From Bacillota bacterium (GTDB taxonomy: Bacteria > Bacillota > Clostridia > Clostridiales > Clostridiaceae): 47,256 nucleotides of DNA. Shown one piece after another: positions 40,400 to 47,256 of this stretch. Below the pieces are notes generated by a model. The model did not search any database. It was given only the letters and a program-made list of their open reading frames with translations, and was not told the DNA's origin. Location: the NCBI GenBank assembly GCA_017861315.1, contig JAGFXP010000013.1, positions 1 through 47,256 on the forward strand. The letters run 5' to 3'. Position 1 is the stretch's first letter, and the number at the start of each line of letters is the position of its first letter. The translations under genes were made by a program, and so were the position numbers.

Positions 40400-41338
40400 T
40401 TATTCCTCCCCGATTTTTATTACATCAACTTGTTCGAACAGCGGCTGAACCTGTTCGAGAGTGCAGGCCTCCGTGCCGTCAAGTATTACTGACGCTGCAC
40501 CGCATGCTGTAGCAAATTTCAATGTGTCCGCCGCATCAAATCCGTTTATTATGCTGTAGATTAAACCGGCTACCATGGAATCCCCTGCTCCAACCGTCCC
40601 CTTCACCTGAACCTTCAGGGCTTCTGCAAAATACACTCCATCCTCTGTTATATAGATTGCGCCTTTTGATCCAAGGGATATCATCAGTCTGCCTATGCCT
40701 TTGTTTTTCAGGCTTAAAGCGCCTTTTACGATTTCTTCTCTGTTGCTGCAGTCGATGCCCAGCAGCTTTCCCAGTTCATGCTCGTTCGGTTTTATTGCAT
40801 GAGGCAGAGCTTTCAGCCCCTCAGCCAGCAGTTCCCCGTCAGCGTCAAGTATGACAAAGGCTCCTTTTTTCTTGGCTGTTTCCGTCAGGATCCTGTAAAT
40901 ATCAGCAGGGATCGAGGAACTTACTCCCCCGGAAAGCACAACTATATCGCCTTTGCTGCAAATTTCCGAATATTTGCCAACCAGACTTTCCAGTTCCTTG
41001 TCGCTGATTACAGGTCCTGGTTCATTTACGTCTGTGAACACCTTGTTTATTTTGTCGACTATTTTTGTGTTTGTCCTTGTGTTTCCTTCGATACTGACAA
41101 AGTCGAAGGATATGCTTCTTTCTTCCAGCTCTTCTTTAAACGACTTTTCCCAGATTCCTCCGAGGAAACCGGTGCTTACTGACTCTATTCCCAGATTTTT
41201 CAGCACCTTTGAAACATTGATCCCTTTTCCGCCTATATCGTATCTTATGCTGGATGCCCTGTTAACCATGCCGGCCCTGAAGTTGTCTACAATCAGTGTC
41301 TTGTCCATGGCTGGATTAAGGGTTACTGTTATGACCAT
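40400..41338 (-). CDS. fruK: 1-phosphofructokinase
   Basis: PfkB-family kinase converting fructose 1-phosphate to fructose 1,6-bisphosphate. 312 residues: VTVTLNPAMDKTLIVDNF-like N terminus (ITVTLNPAMDKT), substrate-binding GGKGINVSKVLKNLG near 38, and the ATP/catalytic GTVGAGDSMVAGLIY motif near 247 with the base Asp. It lies between the regulator and EIIA genes, the classical fructose operon order, and its product also is the inducer for CggR-type control of gap. Confidence 0.96.
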   Translation of the reverse strand: MVITVTLNPAMDKTLIVDNFRAGMVNRASSIRYDIGGKGINVSKVLKNLGIESVSTGFLGGIWEKSFKEELEERSISFDFVSIEGNTRTNTKIVDKINKVFTDVNEPGPVISDKELESLVGKYSEICSKGDIVVLSGGVSSSIPADIYRILTETAKKKGAFVILDADGELLAEGLKALPHAIKPNEHELGKLLGIDCSNREEIVKGALSLKNKGIGRLMISLGSKGAIYITEDGVYFAEALKVQVKGTVGAGDSMVAGLIYSIINGFDAADTLKFATACGAASVILDGTEACTLEQVQPLFEQVDVIKIGEE

Positions 41339-41362
41339 TTATCAGCCCTCCTGTGTGTCTTT

Positions 41363-42124
41363 TTAATCGGCTATTTTCAGCTCTATGCCGAGAAGCTCAT
41401 ATTCGTTGAGTATTTTTTTATCCGCTGCACTGCTTGTTATGATGGTTGTAATCTCGCTTACAGGAGAAATCACTGCCAGGTTCACTCTGTTGAACTTCGT
41501 GCTGTCTACAGCAATTATCACCTTGTTCGCAATGTCTATCATGGCTTTTTTTGTCTGTGCCTCAGTGTAATTAGGTGTTGTAAGTCCTGCCTCCGCTGAA
41601 ATTCCGTTTGCTCCTATGAACGCCTTGTCAACTCTGAAATTCCTGATTGCATTTTCAGCTATCTGGCCTACCATAGCTCTCGTATTGGGCCTCAGGCTCC
41701 CGCCGGTCAAGATTACTTCGACGTTTTCTTTCTGGCATAAAATTGAAGCAATATCTATGGAGTTTGTTATTACAGAGATGTTCTTTGCGGTAATATTTTT
41801 TGCTATCTCAAGGGTTGTAGTACCCGAATCTATGACGATGGTGTCTCCGTCCTTTATCATCGACGCTGCAGCTTTTCCGATGGAATTCTTTTCTTCCTGG
41901 TTTGAAGATTCCTTTTCATTGTAGGTCGGCTCGAAGTTTGTCACAGAAAAGCTCACTGCTCCTCCGTGGGTTCTTGACAGAAGCCCGATCTCCTCCATTT
42001 CCTTCAGGTCCCTTCTTATGGTTGATTCTGAAACATTCAGAAGTTCAGAAATCTCGCTGACCTTTATGCTCGATTTTTGAGAAAGCATTTCGGATATTAG
42101 TTGACGTCTTTCCTCGGTAAACAT
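41363..42124 (-). CDS. fruR: DeoR-family fructose operon repressor
   Basis: Transcriptional repressor. Start at 42124 (MFTEERRQLISEMLSQKSSI) has AAGGTG 6 bases upstream; the frame is open 15 codons further. The helix-turn-helix (VSEISELLNVSESTIRRDLK near 20-39) and the LSRTHGG motif near 49 are DeoR hallmarks; the C-terminal sugar-phosphate sensor domain has DSGTTTLEIAK near 98. 253 residues. First gene of the fructose operon; three repeats around its promoter are its probable binding sites. Fructose 1-phosphate is the likely inducer. Confidence 0.93.
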   Translation of the reverse strand: MFTEERRQLISEMLSQKSSIKVSEISELLNVSESTIRRDLKEMEEIGLLSRTHGGAVSFSVTNFEPTYNEKESSNQEEKNSIGKAAASMIKDGDTIVIDSGTTTLEIAKNITAKNISVITNSIDIASILCQKENVEVILTGGSLRPNTRAMVGQIAENAIRNFRVDKAFIGANGISAEAGLTTPNYTEAQTKKAMIDIANKVIIAVDSTKFNRVNLAVISPVSEITTIITSSAADKKILNEYELLGIELKIAD

Positions 42125-42162
42125 TTTCATCACCTTCAATATCATATTTTCATCACTCTTTA

Positions 42163-42220
42163 TGCTCATATTAAATCACTCATGCTCGTTTGTCAACGAT
42201 TTTTTTGAACATATTTGCTC
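42163..42220 (-). promoter_or_regulatory. FruR operator repeats at the fructose operon promoter
   Basis: Promoter on the minus strand: TTGACA (42196-42191), 17-bp spacer, TAATAT (42173-42168). Three copies of a GAGCA motif in the same direction surround it: AAACGAGCAAAT (core 42220-42216), AAACGAGCATGA (42187-42183) and ATATGAGCATAA (42167-42163). One is upstream of the -35, one between the boxes, one just after the -10: a pattern expected for a DeoR-type repressor. Confidence 0.75.
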
Positions 42221-42257
42221 GTTTATGATTATTTGTGATTGTTTTAAAAATAGGGCG

Positions 42258-42287
42258 AAAAAAAACTCCTTTTGATATCAAAAGGAG
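42258..42287 (-). terminator. Terminator after the alpha/beta hydrolase gene
   Basis: A perfect 22-bp palindrome (42266-42287, arms CTCCTTTTGAT/ATCAAAAGGAG) followed on the minus strand by eight T (opposite 42258-42265), 8 bp after the hydrolase stop. It insulates the fructose operon. Confidence 0.92.
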
Positions 42288-42294
42288 CAAGATT

Positions 42295-43041
42295 CTATGA
42301 TTCTTCTAATATACAGAACAGCTTTTTATAGAAATCGTCAGGATTATCGGTCATTACAAAATGTCCGCTGTCCGCTACGGATATCTTCTTTACGCCTTGC
42401 AGCATGCCGAGAATATGCATTTTGCGGTTCCTGTCCCCGTATATGTATGCCTTTCCGGAATCCAGATTTAAAAACAGATCAAGCAGCTTTCCGCTGTCGG
42501 ACCATTCCACCAGCGATTCGGCACTTTTATAAAAGGCAAAAGGACTGCATTTCCTGAGCATCTCCGCCCAAAGCCTAAGGCTTTGATCCTCCGAGGTTTC
42601 GTTTGCTTCAATGAACCTTTCAAATTTGATCTTTTCGAATTCCCCCAAAGGGTAGCTTATAGTTTTTCTGCTGACGAGCCCGCAGTCGTCACCGGTCAGA
42701 TTCCCTTCGACACTTGTGAAGGATGCCAGCCTTCCTCCAAGCTTTCCCGCGAGCAGAAGCCCCACTGCTCCGCCCATGCTGTGAGCCACCAAGTGTATGA
42801 TATCATGCCCGAACCCGTTCAGGAGCGACATGCACATTTCCGCCTGGTCCTCCATGCGGTATGAGAAATCTCTCGGCCTTGGTGAATCCCCGTGTCCTGC
42901 AAGGTCGACCGCCAGCAGTGAATATTTTTCAAAATCAGCCTTACCCCAGGCATATCCGAAGGAATCCTTTGAACAACCCAGCCCGTGGATGAAAATTATT
43001 AGTTTATTTCCGCCTTTTCTGTATCTGTGTGCCAGTTCCAT
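42295..43041 (-). CDS. Alpha/beta hydrolase
   Basis: Serine hydrolase of 248 residues, cytosolic. Start at 43041 is favoured by GGGGTGG 6 bases upstream; an ATG two codons earlier is too close. Oxyanion-side FIHGLGCSKDSFGYAW near 16, LAGHGDSPRP near 47, nucleophile Ser in VAHSMGGAVGL near 86, Asp region YGDRNRKM near 202, and the His of ADSGHFVMTD near 225. Substrate unknown; it resembles the esterase/MenH-like group. It lies 11 bp after the aldolase gene. Confidence 0.85.
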   Translation of the reverse strand: MELAHRYRKGGNKLIIFIHGLGCSKDSFGYAWGKADFEKYSLLAVDLAGHGDSPRPRDFSYRMEDQAEMCMSLLNGFGHDIIHLVAHSMGGAVGLLLAGKLGGRLASFTSVEGNLTGDDCGLVSRKTISYPLGEFEKIKFERFIEANETSEDQSLRLWAEMLRKCSPFAFYKSAESLVEWSDSGKLLDLFLNLDSGKAYIYGDRNRKMHILGMLQGVKKISVADSGHFVMTDNPDDFYKKLFCILEES

Positions 43042-43058
43042 AAGCATCCACCCCGCAT

Positions 43059-44093
43059 CTACAAGGAACGTATATCTTCGAGAAGGAGTTCCACGTCTTC
43101 CTCCCTTGTTGCCCAGCTTGTGCAGAAACGCACGGCGCTGCGCTGGTCATCAACCCTCTTCCAGAAGGAGTATGCATATTTCTTCTTCAGCACTTCCAGT
43201 TTATCGTCAGGTATAATCGGGAACTGCTGGTTTGTTGCAGATTCATACAGGAAAGCATACCCCTTCTCTTCGAATGCCGCCTTTATCTTCATTGCCATCC
43301 TGTCTGCATGTTCCGAAATTTCGAAATACAGGCCGTCCTCCAGAAGCGCCATGAACTGGATTCCCAGCAGTCTCCCCTTTGCCAGCAAGCCTCCGTGCTG
43401 CTTAATCATGTACCTGAAATCCTTCTGAAGGGAAGGATCTGTTATCACTACCGCTTCCCCGAACAAGGCACCTACCTTAGTCCCTCCAATATAGAATACG
43501 TCGCAAAGCCTCGCTATGTCGGCCAAGGCAAGGTCGTTTCCTTCCGCCGCAAGTCCGTAGCCCATCCTTGCGCCATCGAGGAAAAGCGGCAGCCCCAGGC
43601 TACGGCACGCTTCGCTCAATTCAGTCAGCTCTTTTTTTGTGTAGAGCGTCCCGTTTTCGGTAGGGTTTGATATGTAAACCATTCCCGGCTGCACCGTGTG
43701 CTCAGCATTAGGGTCGTTCCAGTGGCTTTCGTACACTTCCCTTACCTGTGCAGCGGTTATTTTGCCGTCTTCGCTCGGTAGCGTGAGTACCTTGTGGCCT
43801 GTAGCTTCTATAGCTCCGGTTTCATGCACGCTGATATGGCCGGTTTCGGCACTCACAACCCCCTGGTGCGGCCTTAATATTGATTCGATAACAATGGTAT
43901 TCGCCTGCGTGCCGCCTACAAGGAAATGAACCTCAGCCCGATCTGACTGGCACAGCTTTTTAATTATCCCTCTCGCTTTCTCGCAGTAAGGGTCTACGCT
44001 GTAGCCCGGAGTCTGTTCAAAATTGGTTTTAGTCAGGAACTCCAGAACCCTTGGATGGGCTCCTTCAGCGTAGTCGCATTCAAATCTAATCAT
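43059..44093 (-). CDS. Threonine aldolase-family PLP enzyme
   Basis: PLP-dependent low-specificity L-threonine aldolase type (beta-eliminating lyase domain), splitting threonine or allo-threonine to glycine and acetaldehyde. Start at 44093 (MIRFECDYAEGAHPRVLEFL) has AAGGAG 9 bases upstream. Family features: VHFLVGGTQAN near 55, HISVHETGAIEATGHKV, ISNPTENGTLY near 150, LFLDGARMGYGL near 178 (Asp binds PLP), and the PLP Lys in YIGGTKVGALFGEAVV near 205. 344 residues. Confidence 0.9.
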   Translation of the reverse strand: MIRFECDYAEGAHPRVLEFLTKTNFEQTPGYSVDPYCEKARGIIKKLCQSDRAEVHFLVGGTQANTIVIESILRPHQGVVSAETGHISVHETGAIEATGHKVLTLPSEDGKITAAQVREVYESHWNDPNAEHTVQPGMVYISNPTENGTLYTKKELTELSEACRSLGLPLFLDGARMGYGLAAEGNDLALADIARLCDVFYIGGTKVGALFGEAVVITDPSLQKDFRYMIKQHGGLLAKGRLLGIQFMALLEDGLYFEISEHADRMAMKIKAAFEEKGYAFLYESATNQQFPIIPDDKLEVLKKKYAYSFWKRVDDQRSAVRFCTSWATREEDVELLLEDIRSL

Positions 44094-44171
44094 TATTCTT
44101 GTCTCCTTTACATCGCGTTTTATTAATATTATATCATTATACTTTTTAATGTACATTTAACATTTAACTAG

Positions 44172-44177
44172 TATAAT
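44172..44177 (+). promoter_or_regulatory. Candidate -10 box for the PAP2 gene
   Basis: TATAAT in the AT-rich gap between two divergent genes (44094-44224). No clear -35 box is seen at the right distance. On the minus strand two TATAAT copies lie at about 44122-44140 for the aldolase gene. Confidence 0.4.
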
Positions 44178-44224
44178 GGTTGTATGATTATTTTTACCCA
44201 ATTTTCGAGGGGACGTGATTTCTT

Positions 44225-44794
44225 TTGATAAAATTCATCAAAGGCATGGACATGAAGCTTCTTCTGCACGTAAACGACAAATTCAAGCATGACTTCCTTG
44301 ACAGAATGATGCCCCGCATTACCGCCTTGGGCGACGGAGGCTTAATATGGATACTGGCAGCGCTTATCCTTGTTTTTGATGAAAACACACGGACTCTCGG
44401 AGCGATGATAATTTCCGCATTGATACTGACCACCATACTGGGAGAGGGCATCATCAAGCATGTCATAAAAAGAACAAGGCCTTTTATGAGCGGAATTGAG
44501 GAGAAGCTGCTGATACTTAAGCCAATCACTTACTCATTCCCCTCCGGGCATACATCCTCTTCATTTGCTGCTGCAGGAATACTGTATGCCATGGAGAACC
44601 GTTTCGCTGTTCTCGCTTTTATTCTGGCCGCCCTTATAGCTTTTTCGCGCGTCTACCTTAACGTGCACTATCCTACGGACGTCTTCATGGGCATAATCCT
44701 CGGACTATTCTGTGCCCACATGGTGGTTGCCGCTTTCAGCGAAGGTTTGATCAGAGATTTCAACAGCCTTGCAATGCAGCTTGTGCATCGCTGA
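44225..44794 (+). CDS. PAP2-family membrane phosphatase
   Basis: 189 residues, likely undecaprenyl-diphosphate or lipid-phosphate phosphatase. Start TTG 44225 gives the usual PAP2 N terminus MIKFIKGMDMKLLLHVNDKF; ATGs at 44246 and 44252 are alternatives. Hydrophobic helices near 38-52, 58-75, 100-130 and 135-175. The three acid-phosphatase motifs are KHVIKRTRPF (K-x6-RP), PSGHTSS, and SRVYLNVHYPTDV (SR-x5-H-x3-D). It is followed within 52 bp by the HAD nucleotidase. Confidence 0.88.
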   Translation: MIKFIKGMDMKLLLHVNDKFKHDFLDRMMPRITALGDGGLIWILAALILVFDENTRTLGAMIISALILTTILGEGIIKHVIKRTRPFMSGIEEKLLILKPITYSFPSGHTSSSFAAAGILYAMENRFAVLAFILAALIAFSRVYLNVHYPTDVFMGIILGLFCAHMVVAAFSEGLIRDFNSLAMQLVHR

Positions 44795-44822
44795 TTGATT
44801 TTTGGCGTTTTGCATGTATAAT
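44795..44822 (+). promoter_or_regulatory. Promoter for the nucleotidase gene
   Basis: TTGATT at 44795-44800, 16-bp spacer, TATAAT at 44817-44822, just before the AGGTGA ribosome site. Confidence 0.55.
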
Positions 44823-44845
44823 AATTATTGAGGTGAAATTAAAGT

Positions 44846-45424
44846 ATGAGAAGTTTGAACATATGCATAGACATAGATGGTACAATTACCGACTCCTACT
44901 ACTGGCTGGATTTCTGCAACGAACATTTCAGCACGAACATTACTGAAGCAGATGTTACAGCACACTCCATGCACGAGGTGCTCGGAGTTGACGAAGATGA
45001 ATTTTTAAAATTCTACGAAAGAAACAAACTCAAGTTCCACTCCAACCAGAAGGTCAGAGAAGACGCAGGCCCAATAATCAGAGGCCTCAGCTGCTATCAC
45101 AATATATATTTTGTTACGGCCAGAGACGAGGGGCTCACCATGTTCACCCATGGTTTTCTGAGAAAAAACGAAATTCCCTACGACAGGCTTTTTGTTCTGG
45201 GAACCCCCAACAAGGTCCAGAAGGCTGAAGCTGTCAAATGCGACGTATTCATAGAAGACAGCTATGACAATGCCATCCAGCTTTCGGAGGCAGGCTATGC
45301 GGTCCTGCTCCTGGATGCCTGCTACAACAGGAAGCCCATTAACGGAAATATAACGAGAGTGAACACCTGGAACGAAATAAATGACATCATATCCGGACTC
45401 GCCGAAGAAAACAAAGCTATGTGA
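44846..45424 (+). CDS. 5'(3')-deoxyribonucleotidase-like HAD protein
   Basis: HAD-superfamily protein of the NT5C type (like B. subtilis YqfW), 192 residues. Motif I is CIDIDGTITDS near 7-17 with the nucleophile Asp; motif II Thr is in YFVTARDEG near 90; the motif III/IV region is KVQKAEAVKCDVFIEDSYDN near 123. Dephosphorylation of nucleotides is the family role; the actual substrate is unknown. ATG is preceded by GAGGTGA. Confidence 0.82.
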   Translation: MRSLNICIDIDGTITDSYYWLDFCNEHFSTNITEADVTAHSMHEVLGVDEDEFLKFYERNKLKFHSNQKVREDAGPIIRGLSCYHNIYFVTARDEGLTMFTHGFLRKNEIPYDRLFVLGTPNKVQKAEAVKCDVFIEDSYDNAIQLSEAGYAVLLLDACYNRKPINGNITRVNTWNEINDIISGLAEENKAM

Positions 45425-45465
45425 AATGCCCTGGGAGGATTGCTGCCAATCCGTCCCAGGGCATT
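45425..45465. terminator. Terminator between the nucleotidase and ferritin-like genes
   Basis: Stem AATGCCCTGGGA/TCCCAGGGCATT with an inner GATTG/CAATC extension (45425-45465) directly after the nucleotidase stop; plus-strand tail is ATTTCATTCAATTTT. It separates convergent genes. Confidence 0.75.
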
Positions 45466-45478
45466 ATTTCATTCAATT

Positions 45479-45955
45479 TTACAATTCTACATTCGCGAGG
45501 ATCATCCCGAGGTGCTTGTCTGTAGCTATCTTCAGGTGCTTCTTTTCCTCCTTCAGTATCATATCCATCTCCTTCTCACGGTATTCCGGAAACAGCCTTT
45601 TCAGCTGCACCCTGAGAAGTATGCTGTCCCTTTCGATCTTTTCGATAAGCTGCTGCAGGTCGATGTCCATGAATTTTCTCATGACCTTCTCGTTGGCAAA
45701 TATATTAGCTGTTATCAAAATTTCCATATATTCAACTTCGTCTTCAGGAAGCTGAAGTTTTCCGCTGTTGGGAAGATTCTCGAGTATGTCTGCGTAAAGC
45801 TTGACATGCATTTCTTCTTCTTCTGAAAGCCTCAAAAATGTATTTTTGGCAAATCTGTCAGCAGCTTTTTCCGAAATCGTCTTATAAAATTTCGCCTTGT
45901 TCTCCTCATTCATTATGATTGTTTGCACCAGTTTCCTTGCATCATAGTTGATCAT
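45479..45955 (-). CDS. Ferritin-like/rubrerythrin-fold protein
   Basis: 158-residue four-helix bundle candidate. Start at 45955 has GGGGAG 7 bases upstream; an ATG 6 codons earlier lacks a site. Iron-ligand patterns: NEENKAKFY near 15, LSEEEEMH near 43 (ExxH), IERDS near 105, and LKEEKKH near 133 (ExxH). This is the rubrerythrin-like layout, but no rubredoxin CxxC pairs are present. A role in oxygen or iron handling is inferred. Own promoter TTGCAA (46017-46012), 16 bp, TATAAT (45995-45990). Confidence 0.7.
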   Translation of the reverse strand: MINYDARKLVQTIIMNEENKAKFYKTISEKAADRFAKNTFLRLSEEEEMHVKLYADILENLPNSGKLQLPEDEVEYMEILITANIFANEKVMRKFMDIDLQQLIEKIERDSILLRVQLKRLFPEYREKEMDMILKEEKKHLKIATDKHLGMILANVEL

Positions 45956-45989
45956 GCCGTATCTCCCCTTCATGTATTACTGTATTATA

Positions 45990-46017
45990 ATTATACCATA
46001 TATTCTGAATATTGCAA
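45990..46017 (-). promoter_or_regulatory. Promoter of the ferritin-like gene
   Basis: Minus-strand TTGCAA (46017-46012), 16-bp spacer, extended TGG then TATAAT (45995-45990). A plus-strand TATAAT for ung lies at 46044-46049, so the two genes are divergent. Confidence 0.65.
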
Positions 46018-46068
46018 AAATGCAAATTTTAATACTTATATATTATAATTTATTCTGGGTGATTTATT

Positions 46069-46743
46069 ATGAAAAGATTGAATAACAGCTGGCAGAATCT
46101 TCTTTCAGAGGAGTTCAGCAAAGAATACTATCAGAATCTCAGAAGGTTTTTAATAAACGAATACAAGACAAAGAACATCCATCCCGAAGCACATGATATT
46201 TTTAATGCGCTTCAATATACTGATTACAACAATGTCAAGATTGTGATATTGGGACAGGACCCGTATCACGGCCCGGACCAGGCTCACGGACTGAGTTTCT
46301 CAGTGAAGAAGGGAGTCAAGACCCCGCCTTCCCTTGTGAACATATTCAAAGAGCTTCATGACGACCTGGGCTGTTATATCCCTAACAACGGATATCTTAA
46401 GAAATGGGCTGACCAGGGTGTGCTGCTGCTGAATACCGTGCTGACCGTCAGGGAAGGCCACGCCAATTCCCATAAAGGCATGGGCTGGGAGCAGTTCACT
46501 GACAGAATCATAAGCATCCTCGATGACAGAAAGGATCCTGTTGTTTTTATCCTCTGGGGGAAAAATGCCCAGTCGAAACTGAGCATCCTTACAAATCCTG
46601 AACATATGATAATCCAATCTGCCCATCCGAGCCCGCTGTCGGCCCGCAACGGCTTCTTCAAAAGCAAGCCGTTCTCAAGAGCCAACAATTTCCTGGCCAG
46701 CATCGGCAAGGAACCTGTTGACTGGCAGATTGAAAACATATGA
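46069..46743 (+). CDS. ung: Uracil-DNA glycosylase, family 1
   Basis: Removes uracil from DNA to begin base-excision repair. 224 residues: catalytic [18 protein letters not shown] near 60-77 with the water-activating Asp, LLLNTVLTV near 120, and the C-terminal [12 protein letters not shown] loop near 186 with the catalytic His. Length and motifs are standard family 1. GGGTGA precedes ATG. No LexA box is seen upstream, unlike the radical SAM operon. Confidence 0.97.
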   Translation: MKRLNNSWQNLLSEEFSKEYYQNLRRFLINEYKTKNIHPEAHDIFNALQYTDYNNVKIVILGQDPYHGPDQAHGLSFSVKKGVKTPPSLVNIFKELHDDLGCYIPNNGYLKKWADQGVLLLNTVLTVREGHANSHKGMGWEQFTDRIISILDDRKDPVVFILWGKNAQSKLSILTNPEHMIIQSAHPSPLSARNGFFKSKPFSRANNFLASIGKEPVDWQIENI

Positions 46744-46749
46744 TGCTTA

Positions 46750-47223
46750 TTAGCCTCTTTCGAGCCCTGTGACCCCGCTCCTCACAATTTCCTTTATGCC
46801 GTAAGGCTTCACGAGGTCGATGAATGCCGTTATTTTGTCCTCAGTTCCTGTTACTTCTATCATCATGCTCTTAGAATCTATATCCACTATGTTGCCTCTG
46901 AAAATGTTGACGGCTTCTTTTATCAGGGACTGGTTCTTGATGCTATAGCTCAGCTTAATAAGCGCCAGCTCCCTGCATACGGATTTTGAAGACAGCTCAG
47001 TGACTTTTATCACATCAATCAGCTTGTTCAGCTGCTTGCTTATCTGTTCAAGCATCTGCTCATCACCGGTTATCATTATCGTCATCCTTGATATATCAGG
47101 GTTGTCTGTTATGCCTACAGTCAGGCTGTCTATATTGTAGCCCCTTCTTGTGAACAGACCGGCTATCTTGCTCAACACACCGGCCTGGTTCTCTACCAGC
47201 AGCGATAAAACATATCTGTTCAT
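46750..47223 (-). CDS. ilvN: Acetolactate synthase small (regulatory) subunit
   Basis: Regulatory subunit controlling valine inhibition of acetolactate synthase in branched-chain amino acid synthesis. 157 residues: N-terminal ACT domain ([32 protein letters not shown]) and a C-terminal half typical of IlvN/IlvH ([28 protein letters not shown]). AGGAGG precedes ATG near the window edge; the catalytic subunit gene would be expected just upstream, outside. It converges on ung with a 6-bp gap. Confidence 0.95.
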   Translation of the reverse strand: MNRYVLSLLVENQAGVLSKIAGLFTRRGYNIDSLTVGITDNPDISRMTIMITGDEQMLEQISKQLNKLIDVIKVTELSSKSVCRELALIKLSYSIKNQSLIKEAVNIFRGNIVDIDSKSMMIEVTGTEDKITAFIDLVKPYGIKEIVRSGVTGLERG

Positions 47224-47256
47224 TTATACCAGCCTCCTTTCTAAAAAGTTGATTCC

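Noticed and set aside
42200..42225. GAACATATTTGCTC as a second LexA-like box
   Set aside because: It lacks the leading C and the GTT right arm; the GAGCA repeat explains the sequence better.

Overview
The window reads as chromosomal core DNA of a low-GC Gram-positive anaerobe of the Clostridia/Tissierellia type. The evidence is Bacillus-like gene order (yicC-remA-gmk-rpoZ-coaBC-priA-def-fmt-rsmB-rlmN-stp-prkC-rsgA-rpe-thiN), strong AGGAGG-type ribosome binding sites, and Firmicutes-type control sites (a PyrR attenuator, a CggR-like operator, a Bacillus-type LexA box and an HPr with Ser46). Genus is not determinable by eye. I see no insertion sequence, prophage, CRISPR array, tRNA or rRNA, and no gene-free stretch above 300 bases.

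Layout. (1) 1-14913, minus strand: a compact housekeeping cluster running from yicC down to thiN, with many 1-20 bp overlaps. It covers nucleotide and CoA synthesis, the omega subunit, PriA, deformylation/formylation, rRNA modification, the Stp/PrkC signalling pair, RsgA, Rpe and ThiN. (2) 15080-17230, plus strand: a radical SAM protein and its DUF4130-type partner, a pair linked by family knowledge to DNA modification or repair. Their promoter carries an almost perfect Bacillus-type LexA box, so I predict SOS induction. This is the most interesting part of the window. (3) 17233-20983: a LapA-like membrane protein, a TrmB-family regulator, and a divergent lipase-glpK pair that would release and phosphorylate glycerol, with a long palindrome in between. 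(4) 21044-27478: accessory genes, namely a small coiled-coil protein, a Mut7-C RNase-like protein, a seven-gene minus-strand run (deacetylase lipoprotein, TPR lipoprotein, a 51-residue protein, an NTF2-like membrane protein, DUF503, a thioesterase and an EamA transporter), a TRM11-like methyltransferase and a 49-residue acidic protein.

(5) 27571-42290, minus strand: a carbon/pyrimidine supercluster, fruR-fruK-EIIA(Fru)-EIIBC(Fru)-ptsH-ptsI, then gap-pgk-tpiA-eno, then carA-carB. Fructose is imported and phosphorylated, converted to fructose 1,6-bisphosphate, and passed to lower glycolysis. Three promoter-proximal repeats probably bind FruR, a CggR-like site precedes gap, and a PyrR-type attenuator precedes carAB. 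(6) 42295-47256: an alpha/beta hydrolase, a threonine aldolase, a PAP2 phosphatase, a 5'-nucleotidase-like HAD protein, a ferritin-like protein, uracil-DNA glycosylase and the acetolactate synthase small subunit.

Several long open frames begin upstream of the likely start. Where an AGGAGG-like site and family N-termini agree on an internal codon I give that start and say so. All identifications come from reading motifs; no database search was run.
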